Source: Sediminihabitans luteus (GTDB lineage Bacteria > Actinomycetota > Actinomycetes > Actinomycetales > Cellulomonadaceae). Taken from it: DNA of 64,000 nucleotides. The stretch is from positions 62,001 through 126,000 of the forward strand of contig NZ_PGFE01000006.1 in the NCBI RefSeq assembly GCF_002797595.1, given 5' to 3'. Positions 50,853-59,440 of this stretch are shown one piece after another. Below the pieces are notes generated by a model, which did not search any database, was not told the DNA's origin, and saw only the letters and a list, made by a program, of their open reading frames with translations. Positions within the stretch are counted from its first letter, which is position 1. Each line of letters begins with the position of its first letter. A program made the translations under genes and the position numbers.

Positions 50853-52052
50853 TCAGCCCAGGACGCGCAGGCGAACGGTCTGGTCCATCGCACGCAGCGC
50901 GTCGACGACCTCCTGGGTGACCTCGTCGCTGACGTCGGTCACGACGTACCCGAGGTCGCCGCGCGTCGCGAGGAGCTGGCCCTCGATGTTGGTCCCGTGC
51001 GCGGCGAGCGTCTGGTTGACCGCGGCGAGCACGCCGGGGGTGTTGCGGTGCAGGTGAGCGACGCGGCCCACGCCCGAGGTCTGCTCGAGAGCGAGGTTCG
51101 GCAGGTTGACGCTGAGCGTGGTCGACCCGGTCGAGAGGTAGTCGCGCAGCTTGTTCGCCACGAAGTGCCCGATGGCCTCCTGCGCCTCCTCGGTCGAGCC
51201 GCCCGTGTGCGGGGTCAGGATGACGTTCGGCAGACCGCGCAGGTCCGACTCGAACGAGTCGCCGCGCTTCTTCGGCTCGGTCGGGAAGACGTCGATCGCG
51301 GCGCCCGAGATGTGGCCCGAGGTGATGTTCGCCCGCAGGGCGTCCACGTCGACCACGAAGCCGCGCGAGAGGTTCAGCAGCACGGCGCCGGGCTTCATCC
51401 GTGCCATCTGCTCGGCCCCGAAGAGGCCCGCGTTGCCGCTGCGCCCGTCGACGTGGAGCGTGACCACGTCGGCGGTCTCGAGGAGCTCGTCGAGCGTGGC
51501 CATGCGGCGCGCGTTGCCGAGCGCGAGCTTCTCCGCGGTGTCGTAGAAGACGACCGACATGCCCAGGTTCTCGGCGAGGACCGACAGCTGCGTGCCGATG
51601 TTGCCGTACCCGATGATGCCGAGCGTGCGGCCGCGGATCTCGTGGGCGCCCGTCGCGCTCTTGTTCCACACGCCGTCGTGCATCGACCGGTCGAACTCGG
51701 TGAGGCGGCGCGTGAGCGCGATGATGTCGGCGATCGCGATCTCGACGACCGACCGCGTGTTGGAGAACGGCGCGTTGAACACCGCGACGCCGTGCTGCGC
51801 GGCCGACGCGAGGTCGATCTGGTTCGTGCCGATGCAGAACGCGCCGATCGCGACGAGGTCCGGGGCGGACTCGACCACGCGCGCGGTGACGTTCGTCTTG
51901 GAGCGGATCCCGAGGATCTGGACGCCGTCGAGCGCGGCGATCAGCTCGTCCTCGTCCATCGCGCCCGTGCGCGTGACGACGTCGATGCCCGCGGCGGCGA
52001 AGATCTCGCGGGCGGCAGGGTGAAGGTTCTCAAGGAAGAGGGCTCGTAGCAC
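50853..52052 (-). CDS. serA: D-3-phosphoglycerate dehydrogenase with ACT domain
   Basis: SerA oxidises 3-phosphoglycerate at the start of serine synthesis. The 399-residue protein belongs to the E. coli-like type: FCIGTNQIDL, NAPFSNTRSVVE, the NAD motif GIIGYGNIGTQLSVLAE, LNLSRGF, the catalytic His in TPHTGGSTEEAQ. A C-terminal ACT domain (about 325-399, HRNTPGVLAAVNQTL) likely senses serine. GTG 52052 is chosen because the protein then begins MLRALFLENLHP like relatives; a TTG at 52088 would add 12 residues. It follows the helicase gene by 64 bases on the same strand. Confidence 0.94.
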   Translation of the reverse strand: MLRALFLENLHPAAREIFAAAGIDVVTRTGAMDEDELIAALDGVQILGIRSKTNVTARVVESAPDLVAIGAFCIGTNQIDLASAAQHGVAVFNAPFSNTRSVVEIAIADIIALTRRLTEFDRSMHDGVWNKSATGAHEIRGRTLGIIGYGNIGTQLSVLAENLGMSVVFYDTAEKLALGNARRMATLDELLETADVVTLHVDGRSGNAGLFGAEQMARMKPGAVLLNLSRGFVVDVDALRANITSGHISGAAIDVFPTEPKKRGDSFESDLRGLPNVILTPHTGGSTEEAQEAIGHFVANKLRDYLSTGSTTLSVNLPNLALEQTSGVGRVAHLHRNTPGVLAAVNQTLAAHGTNIEGQLLATRGDLGYVVTDVSDEVTQEVVDALRAMDQTVRLRVLG

Positions 52053-52116
52053 GACCCCATGGTGCGCCCCGCCGTCGGCCGCTGACAAACGGGTCTTGCC
52101 GTGCGGACGCCCGCCC

Positions 52117-54375
52117 TCAGGCGACGAGGCCCGCGGGGATCTCCTCGGCGTGCACGACGACGAGCCGCCGGGTCGGGCGGGTCGCGGCGACGTAGAGGTC
52201 GGACGCGCCGCCGTCGCCGTGCGCGATCGCGGCGGGCTCGACGAGCACCACCGCGTCGTACTCGAGGCCCTTGACCTCCTGCGGCGTCAGGACCACGAGC
52301 TGCGCGTCGTCCTGCGGCTGCGCGGCGAGCGTGGCGGCGAGGTCGGCACCGAGCCGTCCCGGGGTCGCGGCGGCCAGCGCGTCACGGAGCCCAGCCACGC
52401 GCGAGGGCACCGCGACGAGTGCGACCCGGCCGGCGCCGTCCGACCCCACGAACGTGGACGCGAGCGTGAGCGCCTGGTCGACCGCGGAATCGACGAGCGT
52501 GCCCTGGGTCGCGGGGACGACGGCGAGGGCGTCGTCGACGTCGCGCGCCGAGACGAGGGGCGAGACGGGCAGGCCCGAGGCGTGCGCGAAGCGCTGCGCG
52601 GCGTCGGCGACGAGCGACGGGGTGCGGTAGTTCACGGTGAGCTCGTCGATGCGCCACGAGTCGCGGAACACCGGTTCGAGCGCGCGCGCCCAGGAGCGGG
52701 TGCCGGCGGGGGAGGAGGTCTGCGCGACGTCCCCCACGATCGTGAACGACCGCGTCGGGCAGCGGCGGGCCAGGGCGCGCCAGGCCATCGCCGAGAGCTC
52801 CTGCGCCTCGTCGACCACGACGTGCCCGTAGGTCCACGCGCGGTCGGCCTGCGCACGCTCGGCGGTCGTGAGCCGGGGGCCGGTCGTCGCGAACCGTTCG
52901 GCGAGCTGCTCCGCGTCGACCATGCCGCCGCCCGCCCCGGTCGAGGCCAGCACCTGGCGCGCGTGCTCGAGAGCCTCGGCGCGCTCCGCGGTCTCCGCGC
53001 GGGCCTGGGCCCGGGCGACCTGGTCGTCCTCGCCCAGGAGCTCGGCCGCCTCGTCGAGCAGCGGGACGTCGGCCGGGGTCCACGGGCTTCCCTTGGGGCG
53101 GACGATCGCCGCGCGCTCGCGCGCCGAGAGCTCGGGTGCGAGCTCGGCGATCCGATGCGGCTTGGCGAGCAGGTCCTCCAGCAGCCACTGGGGCGACATG
53201 GGCAGCCAGGCGAGGTTGAGCGCGACCTGCACGTCGCGGTGCACGCGCAGGTCCTCGACGACGTCCGCGCGGTCCTGGTCGACGAGCCGCTCGCCCAGGT
53301 GCGTGCCGTACTGGTCGGCGAGGCGGCCGAGCATCTCGCGCACGAACGTCGCCCGGGCGAGGTTGTGCGCCTTGTTGGTGCGGCGGGCGCGCGCGATCGC
53401 CTCGCGCACGTCGTGCCGGCGGATCGTCAGCGCCCGGCCGTCGAGCCGGATCGGGACGTCGCGCGCCGGGACCCGCTCGCGCGTGCGCACCGCGCGGCGG
53501 ACCACGCGCTGCATGAGGGCCAGCCCCTTGACCCGGGCGGCCTCGGGGGAGTCCACGCCCCGGGCGCGGATGCCCGGGACGAGGTCGGCGATCGTGGTGG
53601 CGACGACACCGGTCTCGCCGAGGGACGGCAGCACCTGGTCGATGTACCGCAGGAACGAGGTGCTCGGCCCGACGAGCAGCACGCCCGAGCGCTCGAGCAC
53701 ACGCCGGTGCGCGTACAGCAGGTAGGCCGCGCGGTGCAGCGCGACCGCGGTCTTGCCCGTGCCCGGACCGCCCTGGACGACGAGCGCGCCCGTGAGGGAC
53801 GACCGGATGATCGCGTCCTGCTCCGCCTGGATCGTCGCCACGATGTCACCCATGCGACCCGTGCGCCCCTGGGCGAGCGACGCGAGCAGCGCGCCCTCGC
53901 CCGAGAGGGTCGACGCGTCGGGGGCGTCGGCGCCCGCGAGGTCGAGCAGCTCGTCCTCGATGCCCGTCACGGTGCGCCGGCGGGTCACCAGGTGCCGGCG
54001 GCGCACGACGCCGTCCGGCCGGGCCGAGGTCGCGCGGTAGAAGGCCTGCGCGGCGGGGGCACGCCAGTCGGTGAGGATCGAGGCGTGCGCGTCGTCGGTC
54101 AGGCCGATGCGGCCGACGTACCGGCTGCTGCCGTCGGTCGCGTCGAGGCGCCCGAAGACCAGCCGCTCCTCGACCGACTCGAGCTGCGCGAGCCGGTCGC
54201 CGTAGAGCGTCGCGAACGCGTCGCGCTCGCTCCGGTTCTGCGGCGACCCGGACGGCCCGGCCCGTCGGACGTCGCCGAGGCGGCCTCGCGCGGTGCTGCG
54301 CAGCACGTCGAGACGGGCGTAGAGCGCGTCGACCACCGCCTGCTCGGACCGCAGCTCGTCCCCGAAACCTGACAC
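52117..54375 (-). CDS. HelD/HelR-like UvrD-family helicase acting on RNA polymerase
   Basis: A 752-residue superfamily 1 ATPase. An N-terminal coiled region (about 1-60) precedes the 1A domain with VVQGGPGTGKTAVALHRAAYLLY, a long insertion, VVVDEAQELSAMAWRAL, GDVAQ, NYRTP and a late motif with TPQEVKGLEYDAVVLVEP and AATRPTRRLVVVH. This order and the early ILTDWRAPAAQAFYRAT block mark the HelD family, which removes stalled RNA polymerase; actinobacterial HelR also gives rifampicin tolerance. No rifampicin-associated element was found upstream. Start: GTG 54375 with GAGGGAG upstream. Confidence 0.88.
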   Translation of the reverse strand: MSGFGDELRSEQAVVDALYARLDVLRSTARGRLGDVRRAGPSGSPQNRSERDAFATLYGDRLAQLESVEERLVFGRLDATDGSSRYVGRIGLTDDAHASILTDWRAPAAQAFYRATSARPDGVVRRRHLVTRRRTVTGIEDELLDLAGADAPDASTLSGEGALLASLAQGRTGRMGDIVATIQAEQDAIIRSSLTGALVVQGGPGTGKTAVALHRAAYLLYAHRRVLERSGVLLVGPSTSFLRYIDQVLPSLGETGVVATTIADLVPGIRARGVDSPEAARVKGLALMQRVVRRAVRTRERVPARDVPIRLDGRALTIRRHDVREAIARARRTNKAHNLARATFVREMLGRLADQYGTHLGERLVDQDRADVVEDLRVHRDVQVALNLAWLPMSPQWLLEDLLAKPHRIAELAPELSARERAAIVRPKGSPWTPADVPLLDEAAELLGEDDQVARAQARAETAERAEALEHARQVLASTGAGGGMVDAEQLAERFATTGPRLTTAERAQADRAWTYGHVVVDEAQELSAMAWRALARRCPTRSFTIVGDVAQTSSPAGTRSWARALEPVFRDSWRIDELTVNYRTPSLVADAAQRFAHASGLPVSPLVSARDVDDALAVVPATQGTLVDSAVDQALTLASTFVGSDGAGRVALVAVPSRVAGLRDALAAATPGRLGADLAATLAAQPQDDAQLVVLTPQEVKGLEYDAVVLVEPAAIAHGDGGASDLYVAATRPTRRLVVVHAEEIPAGLVA

Positions 54376-54584
54376 ACGTCTCCCTCGTCCACGCCCCGAC
54401 CCGCGTCGTGCGCGGGTCGCGTCGGCGCGACCTGCGCCGCGCGACCGTCCATTATGGCGCACCCGGGCACCTGCGCACCGCCGTCCGAGGTCCCGGCTAG
54501 TATCCAGCGGGGGCCGTCGACGAGGACGGCGCGACGAGGACGGTGCCGCGAGGTCCGCGACCACGACGACGGGAGACGTGCACG
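54376..54584. promoter_or_regulatory. Divergent promoter region, helicase versus signalling operon
   Basis: CATAAT on the minus strand (54456-54451) and TAGTAT on the plus strand (54498-54503) are the clearest -10 elements. The gap also has a GACCCGCG/CGCGGGTC hairpin near 54405-54425 and two CGACGAGGACGG copies near 54520-54545. Confidence 0.5.
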
Positions 54585-55853
54585 GTGTCGACACCGGGAG
54601 TACCTCTGCTGTCGAGCTCGGACGAGCTGCGGATCCTGCTCGTGGAGGACGACGAGGGCGACGCCGTGATCGTCGAGGAGCTCCTGCACGACACGGGCCT
54701 GGCGGTCGACCTCGTGCGGGCCCGCACGCTCGACGAGGCGATCTCCGTGCTCGAGTCGGGGCCGGTGACCTGCGTCCTGCTCGACCTCGGGCTGCCCGAC
54801 TCGGTCGGGCTCGGGGGGCTCGCGCGCGTCAACGCGACGCCAGCCGCGCCGGCGCTCGTCGTCCTGACGGGTCTCGGCGGGACCGACGCGGGCGTGCAGG
54901 CCGTCGCCGCGGGTGCCGACGACTACCTCGTCAAGGGCGAGGTCGACGGCGAGCTGCTCGGGCGCTCCGTCCGTTACGCGGTGCAGCGCCGCCGCTCCGA
55001 GGTGCAGCAGCGCGAGCTCTTCCGCAGCCAGCTCCGCGCAGCCGAGACGACGCGCCTCGAGCGGGCGCTCCTGCCGCGCCCCCTCGTGCACGACGGCGGC
55101 GTCTCGGTGCTCGTCGGGTACGTGCCGGGTGGCAACGGCCTGCTCGGCGGCGACTTCTACGACGCGATCGAGCGCCCGGACGGCTCCGTGGTGTGCGTCA
55201 TCGGCGACGTCGCGGGCCACGGCCCCGACGAGGCCGCTCTGGGGGCGACGCTGCGCACCGCGTGGCGCACGCTCGTGCTCGCGGGCACACCGGCGCACGA
55301 CGTCGTGGGGCTCGTCGAGCGCGTGCTCCTCGTCGAGCGTCCGCGGCCGGAGATCTTCGCGACGCTGTGCCAGGTCGTGATCGCGGCGGACCGCACGCGT
55401 GCGCAGGTCTACATCGCGGGTCACCTCGCGCCCCTGCACCTGGGTGCCGGACCGTGCGTCGAGGTTTCCGCCTCCCGCCGCGGGCGCGCGCTCGGGGTCC
55501 CGGTCGCGGGCGGCTGGGAGTCCGTCGAGGTCGAGCTCGCCGCGCCGTGGGCGCTCATGCTCTACACCGACGGCCTCGTGGAGGCGACGGTCGAGGACTC
55601 GCTCCCCGTGGCGCCCGACGGACCGCGCCCGCGCCGCCGTCGCATCGGCGTCGACGGACTGCGCCAGGTCGTCGACGCGACCAGGGGCGCGGGCGAGCAC
55701 GGCCTGGTCGACCGCGTGCTGCACGAGGTACGCCGTGTGCACGGCGGGGACCTCGTCGACGACGCCGCCGCGCTCGTCGTCGGGTGGAACGGCACCGAGC
55801 AGGGCGGCGAACGGGCCTCGACGCACGCCGACTCGGCGGGGTGGGCACGATGA
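54585..55853 (+). CDS. Response regulator with PP2C/SpoIIE serine phosphatase output
   Basis: A 422-residue two-domain protein. The receiver (about 14-130) has acidic Asp22/Asp23, phospho-acceptor Asp67 in CVLLDLGLPDS, LTG and the Lys of DYLVKGE. After a short coiled linker comes a SpoIIE-type phosphatase (about 180-420) with GGDFYDAI, GDVAGHGPDEA, YTDGLVEA and DDAAALVV, the metal-binding sites. Such RsbU-like proteins dephosphorylate anti-anti-sigma factors in partner-switching pathways. No such partner is nearby. GTG 54585 follows GGGAG. Its stop overlaps the kinase ATG. Confidence 0.9.
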   Translation: MSTPGVPLLSSSDELRILLVEDDEGDAVIVEELLHDTGLAVDLVRARTLDEAISVLESGPVTCVLLDLGLPDSVGLGGLARVNATPAAPALVVLTGLGGTDAGVQAVAAGADDYLVKGEVDGELLGRSVRYAVQRRRSEVQQRELFRSQLRAAETTRLERALLPRPLVHDGGVSVLVGYVPGGNGLLGGDFYDAIERPDGSVVCVIGDVAGHGPDEAALGATLRTAWRTLVLAGTPAHDVVGLVERVLLVERPRPEIFATLCQVVIAADRTRAQVYIAGHLAPLHLGAGPCVEVSASRRGRALGVPVAGGWESVEVELAAPWALMLYTDGLVEATVEDSLPVAPDGPRPRRRRIGVDGLRQVVDATRGAGEHGLVDRVLHEVRRVHGGDLVDDAAALVVGWNGTEQGGERASTHADSAGWAR

Positions 55854-57433
55854 GGGCCGACCGCACGCTGCACGGCACCCTCGGGCGGGCGTTCCTCGCC
55901 GCCGGGACGGTGCTGCTCGTCGTCCTCGGTCTCGCCGCCTACGTCGTGGTGCGTGTGGGGTCCCTGCAGGACGACGTGACGGTCGAGCTCTACGACGCCA
56001 TCACCGAGGTCTCCACGGTCTCGCAGCAGCTCGACGGGACGGTCGACCTCCTGGACGCATTCGCCGAGAGCGGTGACACGGGGACGTCGCTCGTGCTCGC
56101 GACGGGCGTGCTCGCCCAGGACGGCGCCCCGCTGCCGGCGGGGAAGGTCGTCGTCGACGGGCACGACGACCCGGACCTCCGGTCGCTGCACGACGACGCG
56201 GAGTCCGCGGTCACGACGTGGCTCGACGACTCGGTCGAGCCCCGCGTGGACGCCGTGCCCCCCGGCGGCACCACGGAGCCGGTCCCCTCGGCACGGGCCG
56301 ACGAGGAGTTCACGGCGGCCGTCGAGGCGACCGACGCGTACGCCGACGAGCTCGACGCGCTCCGCACGCAGGAGCTCGCGGCTCTCGAGCGCTGGATGAG
56401 CGCGCTCTACGGGCTCGTCGTCCTGCTCGTCCTCACGGTGGTCGCGGCGTCCTGGTGGCTGTGGCGGACGGTCGAGCGGCGCTTCTCCGGGCCCGTCGCG
56501 GCGCTCGCGGCGGACGTGCGGCGGGCCGGGACGGGCGACCACGAGGGAGCGATCGAGGTGGTGGGGTCGGGCGAGGTCGCCGACCTCGCGCGCGACGTCG
56601 AGGCACTGCGGTCCGAGCTGGTCCACCAGGCCGCCCAGATCCAGCGCTCGAGCCGCGAGGTCGAACGGTCCCACGCCCTGCTCACCCGTCAGACGGCCGA
56701 GCTCGAACGCTCGAACCGGGACCTCGAGCAGTTCGCGTACGTCGCCTCGCACGACCTCCAGGAGCCGCTGCGCAAGGTCGCGAGCTTCACGCAGCTGCTC
56801 AAGAAGCGGTACGGCGGGCAGCTCGACGACCGTGCCGACCAGTACATCGAGTTCGCGGTCGACGGCGCCAAGCGCATGCAGCGGCTCATCCAGGACCTGC
56901 TCGGCTTCTCCCGGGTGGGGCGCTCCGGGGGTGCGCGCGAGGACGTCGACCTCGAGGTCGCGCTCGCCGCGGCGCTCGAGGTCCTCGACGACAGGGTGCG
57001 CGAGTGCGGCGCGGTCGTGACCCACGACCCGCTGCCGGTGGTGCACGGCGAGCGGGCCCTGCTCGAGCAGCTGCTCGTGAACGTCGTGGGCAACGCGGTG
57101 AAGTTCCGCAGCCCCGACCGTGCGCCGCGGGTCCACCTCGCGGTCGTGTCGGGCGACACGCACTGGGAGCTCGTCTGCACCGACAACGGGATCGGGATCG
57201 ACCCGCAGTACGCCGAGCGCGTCTTCGTGATCTTCCAGAGGCTGCACGCCAAGGAGGTCTACGGGGGCACCGGGATCGGGCTCGCGATGTGCAAGCGCAT
57301 CGTCGAGTACCACGGGGGTCGGATCTGGATCGACGGCGTCGAGGGGGGCGGCACGGCGGTGCACTGGACGCTCGCGCACCGCTACGTCACGGCCGCCGAG
57401 GAGTGGGGACGCGAACCCGGCGACGTCGGCTAG
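55850..57433 (+). CDS. Sensor histidine kinase, phytochrome-type kinase core
   Basis: A 527-residue membrane kinase. Helices at about 12-36 and 186-205 flank an extracytoplasmic sensor of about 150 residues rich in Asp/Glu. A HAMP-like segment and coiled coil lead to HisKA with the phospho-acceptor His301 in YVASHDLQEPLRKVASF, then HATPase_c with VNVVGNAVKFRS, DNGIGIDPQ, FQRLHAKEVYGGTGIGL. The kinase core is of the kind paired with Rcp1-type regulators. It is co-translated with the upstream phosphatase-regulator (ATGA) and lies 33 bp before another regulator. Confidence 0.92.
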   Translation: MRADRTLHGTLGRAFLAAGTVLLVVLGLAAYVVVRVGSLQDDVTVELYDAITEVSTVSQQLDGTVDLLDAFAESGDTGTSLVLATGVLAQDGAPLPAGKVVVDGHDDPDLRSLHDDAESAVTTWLDDSVEPRVDAVPPGGTTEPVPSARADEEFTAAVEATDAYADELDALRTQELAALERWMSALYGLVVLLVLTVVAASWWLWRTVERRFSGPVAALAADVRRAGTGDHEGAIEVVGSGEVADLARDVEALRSELVHQAAQIQRSSREVERSHALLTRQTAELERSNRDLEQFAYVASHDLQEPLRKVASFTQLLKKRYGGQLDDRADQYIEFAVDGAKRMQRLIQDLLGFSRVGRSGGAREDVDLEVALAAALEVLDDRVRECGAVVTHDPLPVVHGERALLEQLLVNVVGNAVKFRSPDRAPRVHLAVVSGDTHWELVCTDNGIGIDPQYAERVFVIFQRLHAKEVYGGTGIGLAMCKRIVEYHGGRIWIDGVEGGGTAVHWTLAHRYVTAAEEWGREPGDVG

Positions 57434-57466
57434 GCTCGGCCCGTCCCACGAGCGGAGGAGCACGAA

Positions 57467-57907
57467 GTGACAGGTTCGCACAAGGTCGTCGACGTCCTGC
57501 TCGTCGAGGACGACCCGGGTGACGTGCTCATGACGCGTGAGGCGTTCGAGGAGCACAAGGTCACCAACCGGCTCTCCGTCGTCTCGGACGGCGTGAGCGC
57601 GATGGAGTTCCTGCGCAAGACCGGCGACTTCGCCGACGCCCCGACGCCCGACCTGATCCTGCTGGACCTCAACCTCCCGCGCATGGACGGGCGGGAGGTC
57701 CTGGCCGAGCTCAAGGGCGACCCGGAGCTGCGGCAGATCCCGGTCGTCGTGCTGACCACGTCCGAGGCCGAGGAGGACGTCGTGCGCAGTTACGCGCTGC
57801 ACGCGAACGCCTACGTCACCAAGCCCGTCGACTTCGACCGGTTCATCGACGTCGTCCGGCAGATCGACGACTTCTTCGTCTCGGTGGTCCGGCTGCCCGG
57901 TCACTGA
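57467..57907 (+). CDS. Rcp1-like single-domain response regulator
   Basis: A 146-residue receiver without output domain. Acidic Glu14/Asp15/Asp16, acceptor Asp67 in [29 protein letters not shown] and Lys118 or so in [12 protein letters not shown] are intact. Likeness is to cyanobacterial Rcp1, the target of phytochrome kinase Cph1. GTG 57467 has CGGAGGAG upstream. It probably shuttles phosphate from the adjacent kinase, perhaps to the phosphatase-regulator. Confidence 0.93.
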   Translation: MTGSHKVVDVLLVEDDPGDVLMTREAFEEHKVTNRLSVVSDGVSAMEFLRKTGDFADAPTPDLILLDLNLPRMDGREVLAELKGDPELRQIPVVVLTTSEAEEDVVRSYALHANAYVTKPVDFDRFIDVVRQIDDFFVSVVRLPGH

Positions 57908-58005
57908 CCCGTGGCGGCGGGCCGCGCGCGGGAAGCATTTCGGACGCGGCGACGTTCTCCCGACGTCGGGCCGTGCGCCCGGCACGCGAGCGACGACGAA
58001 TCACG

Positions 58006-58950
58006 ATGGAGGACCTGGTGCTGGATCCGCACGACATCTACACGGTCGACGAGGCGGCCGTGGCCGCCGAGCTCGGGCCCCTCGCCGAGGCGGCCGAGGG
58101 TGCGGTCGGACCGGTGCTGATCCACGCGCTGCGCGGGTTCGTCGACGCGGGCAGCACGGGTGAGCTCGTGCTCGACCACCTCCAGGGCACGCTGCGCAGC
58201 GTGCGGCTCGTGACGTTCGACGTCGACCAGCTGCTGGACTACCGCTCCAAGCGGTCCACGATGACGTTCGCGACGGACACCTGGAGCGACTACGACGAGC
58301 CGGTGCTCGCGATCGACCACGTCCGTGACGCCGAGGGGACGGGGTTCCTCGTCCTCCACGGGTTCGAGCCCGACCTCCAGTGGGAGCGGTTCGTCGCAGC
58401 CGTCGCCGGTCTCGTGGAGCGGTTCGGGGTGTCCCTGACCGTCACGGCGCACGGCGTCCCCATGGGGGTGCCGCACACCCGGCCGATGTCCGTCACCGCG
58501 CACGGCACGCGTCCCGAGCTCGTCGGTGACAGGACCTCGTGGTTCGGCACGGTCAAGGTGCCCGCGAGCGCTGCGGCCCTGCTCGAGCTGCGACTCGGCC
58601 AGCGGGGGCGCGACGCGCTCGGCTACGCGGTGCACGTGCCGCACTACCTCGCGCAGTCGCCGTACCCGCCCGCGGCCGCGGTCGCGCTCGACCACGTGCA
58701 ACGTGCGACCGGCCTCGACCTCGCGCTGGGCGAGCTCGACGAGGACGTGCGGGAGGCGCAGGTCGAGGTCGAGCGGCAGGTCGCGGAGTCCGACGAGGTC
58801 GCCGCCGTCGTGCACGCGCTCGAGGAGCAGTACGACGCGTTCAGCCGCTCGGTGGGCCGCACGAGCCTGCTCGCGGACTCGGCGCCGATCCCCACGGCCG
58901 ACGAGCTGGGCGCGGAGTTCGAGCGCTACCTCCAGCAGCGCGGCGACTGA
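58006..58950 (+). CDS. PAC2 family protein
   Basis: A 314-residue member of the PAC2 (proteasome assembly chaperone-like) family, common in actinobacteria; the biochemical role is unknown. Family blocks are VGPVLIHALRGFVDAGSTG, TFDVDQLLDYRSKRSTMTF, LVLHGFEPDLQWERF, GVPMGVPHTRP, and the VHVPHYLAQSPYPPAA segment. The C-terminal ~70 residues are acidic and helical. ATG 58006 is preferred; a GTG at 57973 would add 11 Arg-rich residues. No clear ribosome site is seen. Confidence 0.9.
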   Translation: MEDLVLDPHDIYTVDEAAVAAELGPLAEAAEGAVGPVLIHALRGFVDAGSTGELVLDHLQGTLRSVRLVTFDVDQLLDYRSKRSTMTFATDTWSDYDEPVLAIDHVRDAEGTGFLVLHGFEPDLQWERFVAAVAGLVERFGVSLTVTAHGVPMGVPHTRPMSVTAHGTRPELVGDRTSWFGTVKVPASAAALLELRLGQRGRDALGYAVHVPHYLAQSPYPPAAAVALDHVQRATGLDLALGELDEDVREAQVEVERQVAESDEVAAVVHALEEQYDAFSRSVGRTSLLADSAPIPTADELGAEFERYLQQRGD

Positions 58951-59143
58951 TCCTCGGGCCCGACGACGGCCTGCCGTGAGCGTCGCGTGACCGAATAGTG
59001 ACGATCTGGTGCGTGTCTGGCATGGCGTACGTCACGCCAGCGTGCAAAACTGTGGCCGTCGTCGCAGGTCGACGACCTGACGAACGAGCGCAGGGCACGT
59101 TCGCGAACGTCCGTTGGTCGGGCAGAAGGACATGAGGGACAGC
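58951..59143 (+). promoter_or_regulatory. Cold-shock gene promoter and structured leader
   Basis: The region holds three perfect inverted repeats: TGGCGT-ACGTC-ACGCCA (59023-59039), CAGGTC-GAC-GACCTG (59065-59079) and ACGTTCGCGAACGT (59097-59110). An AT-rich AAAACT near 59046-59051 may be the -10. The last two would fold in the mRNA leader, as expected for temperature-responsive csp leaders. Confidence 0.5.
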
Positions 59144-59347
59144 ATGGCGCAGGGTTCTGTGAAGTGGTTCAACGCGGAGAAGGGTTTTGGGTTCATCGCC
59201 CAGGACGGTGGCGGCGCTGACGTGTTCGTCCACTACTCCGCGATCGAGACGCAGGGATACCGCACGCTCGAGGAGGCCCAGCGGGTCGAGTTCGAGATCA
59301 CCCAGGGGCCGAAGGGTCCGCAGGCGGAGCAGGTTCGTCCGCTCTGA
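59144..59347 (+). CDS. Cold-shock protein (CspA family)
   Basis: A 67-residue OB-fold nucleic-acid chaperone. Both RNA-binding motifs are intact (KGFGFI and VFVHY) after [14 protein letters not shown]. It binds single-stranded RNA and melts structure during cold or stationary phase. ATG 59144 with AGGGACAGC upstream gives the exact family length. A long structured leader and a strong terminator make it a monocistronic unit. Confidence 0.97.
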   Translation: MAQGSVKWFNAEKGFGFIAQDGGGADVFVHYSAIETQGYRTLEEAQRVEFEITQGPKGPQAEQVRPL

Positions 59348-59374
59348 TCCAGGCCCGGCGCTCGCCGGACCGCA

Positions 59375-59405
59375 CGAAGGGCCGCGCCTGGTGCGCGGCC
59401 CTTCG
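59375..59405. terminator. Terminator after the cold-shock gene
   Basis: CGAAGGGCCGCGC pairs with GCGCGGCCCTTCG around CTGGT; 13 pairs. It is shared with the convergent gene at 59441 and has the same ends as terminators at 22122 and 49742. Confidence 0.85.
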
Positions 59406-59440
59406 CGCGTCCCGTCGCTGGTCTCGCGGGGACGTGCCGG

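Noticed and set aside
54376-54584. Rifampicin-associated element for the HelR-like gene
   Set aside because: No palindrome resembling the described element (GGGGCTTGC core) occurs in the divergent gap.
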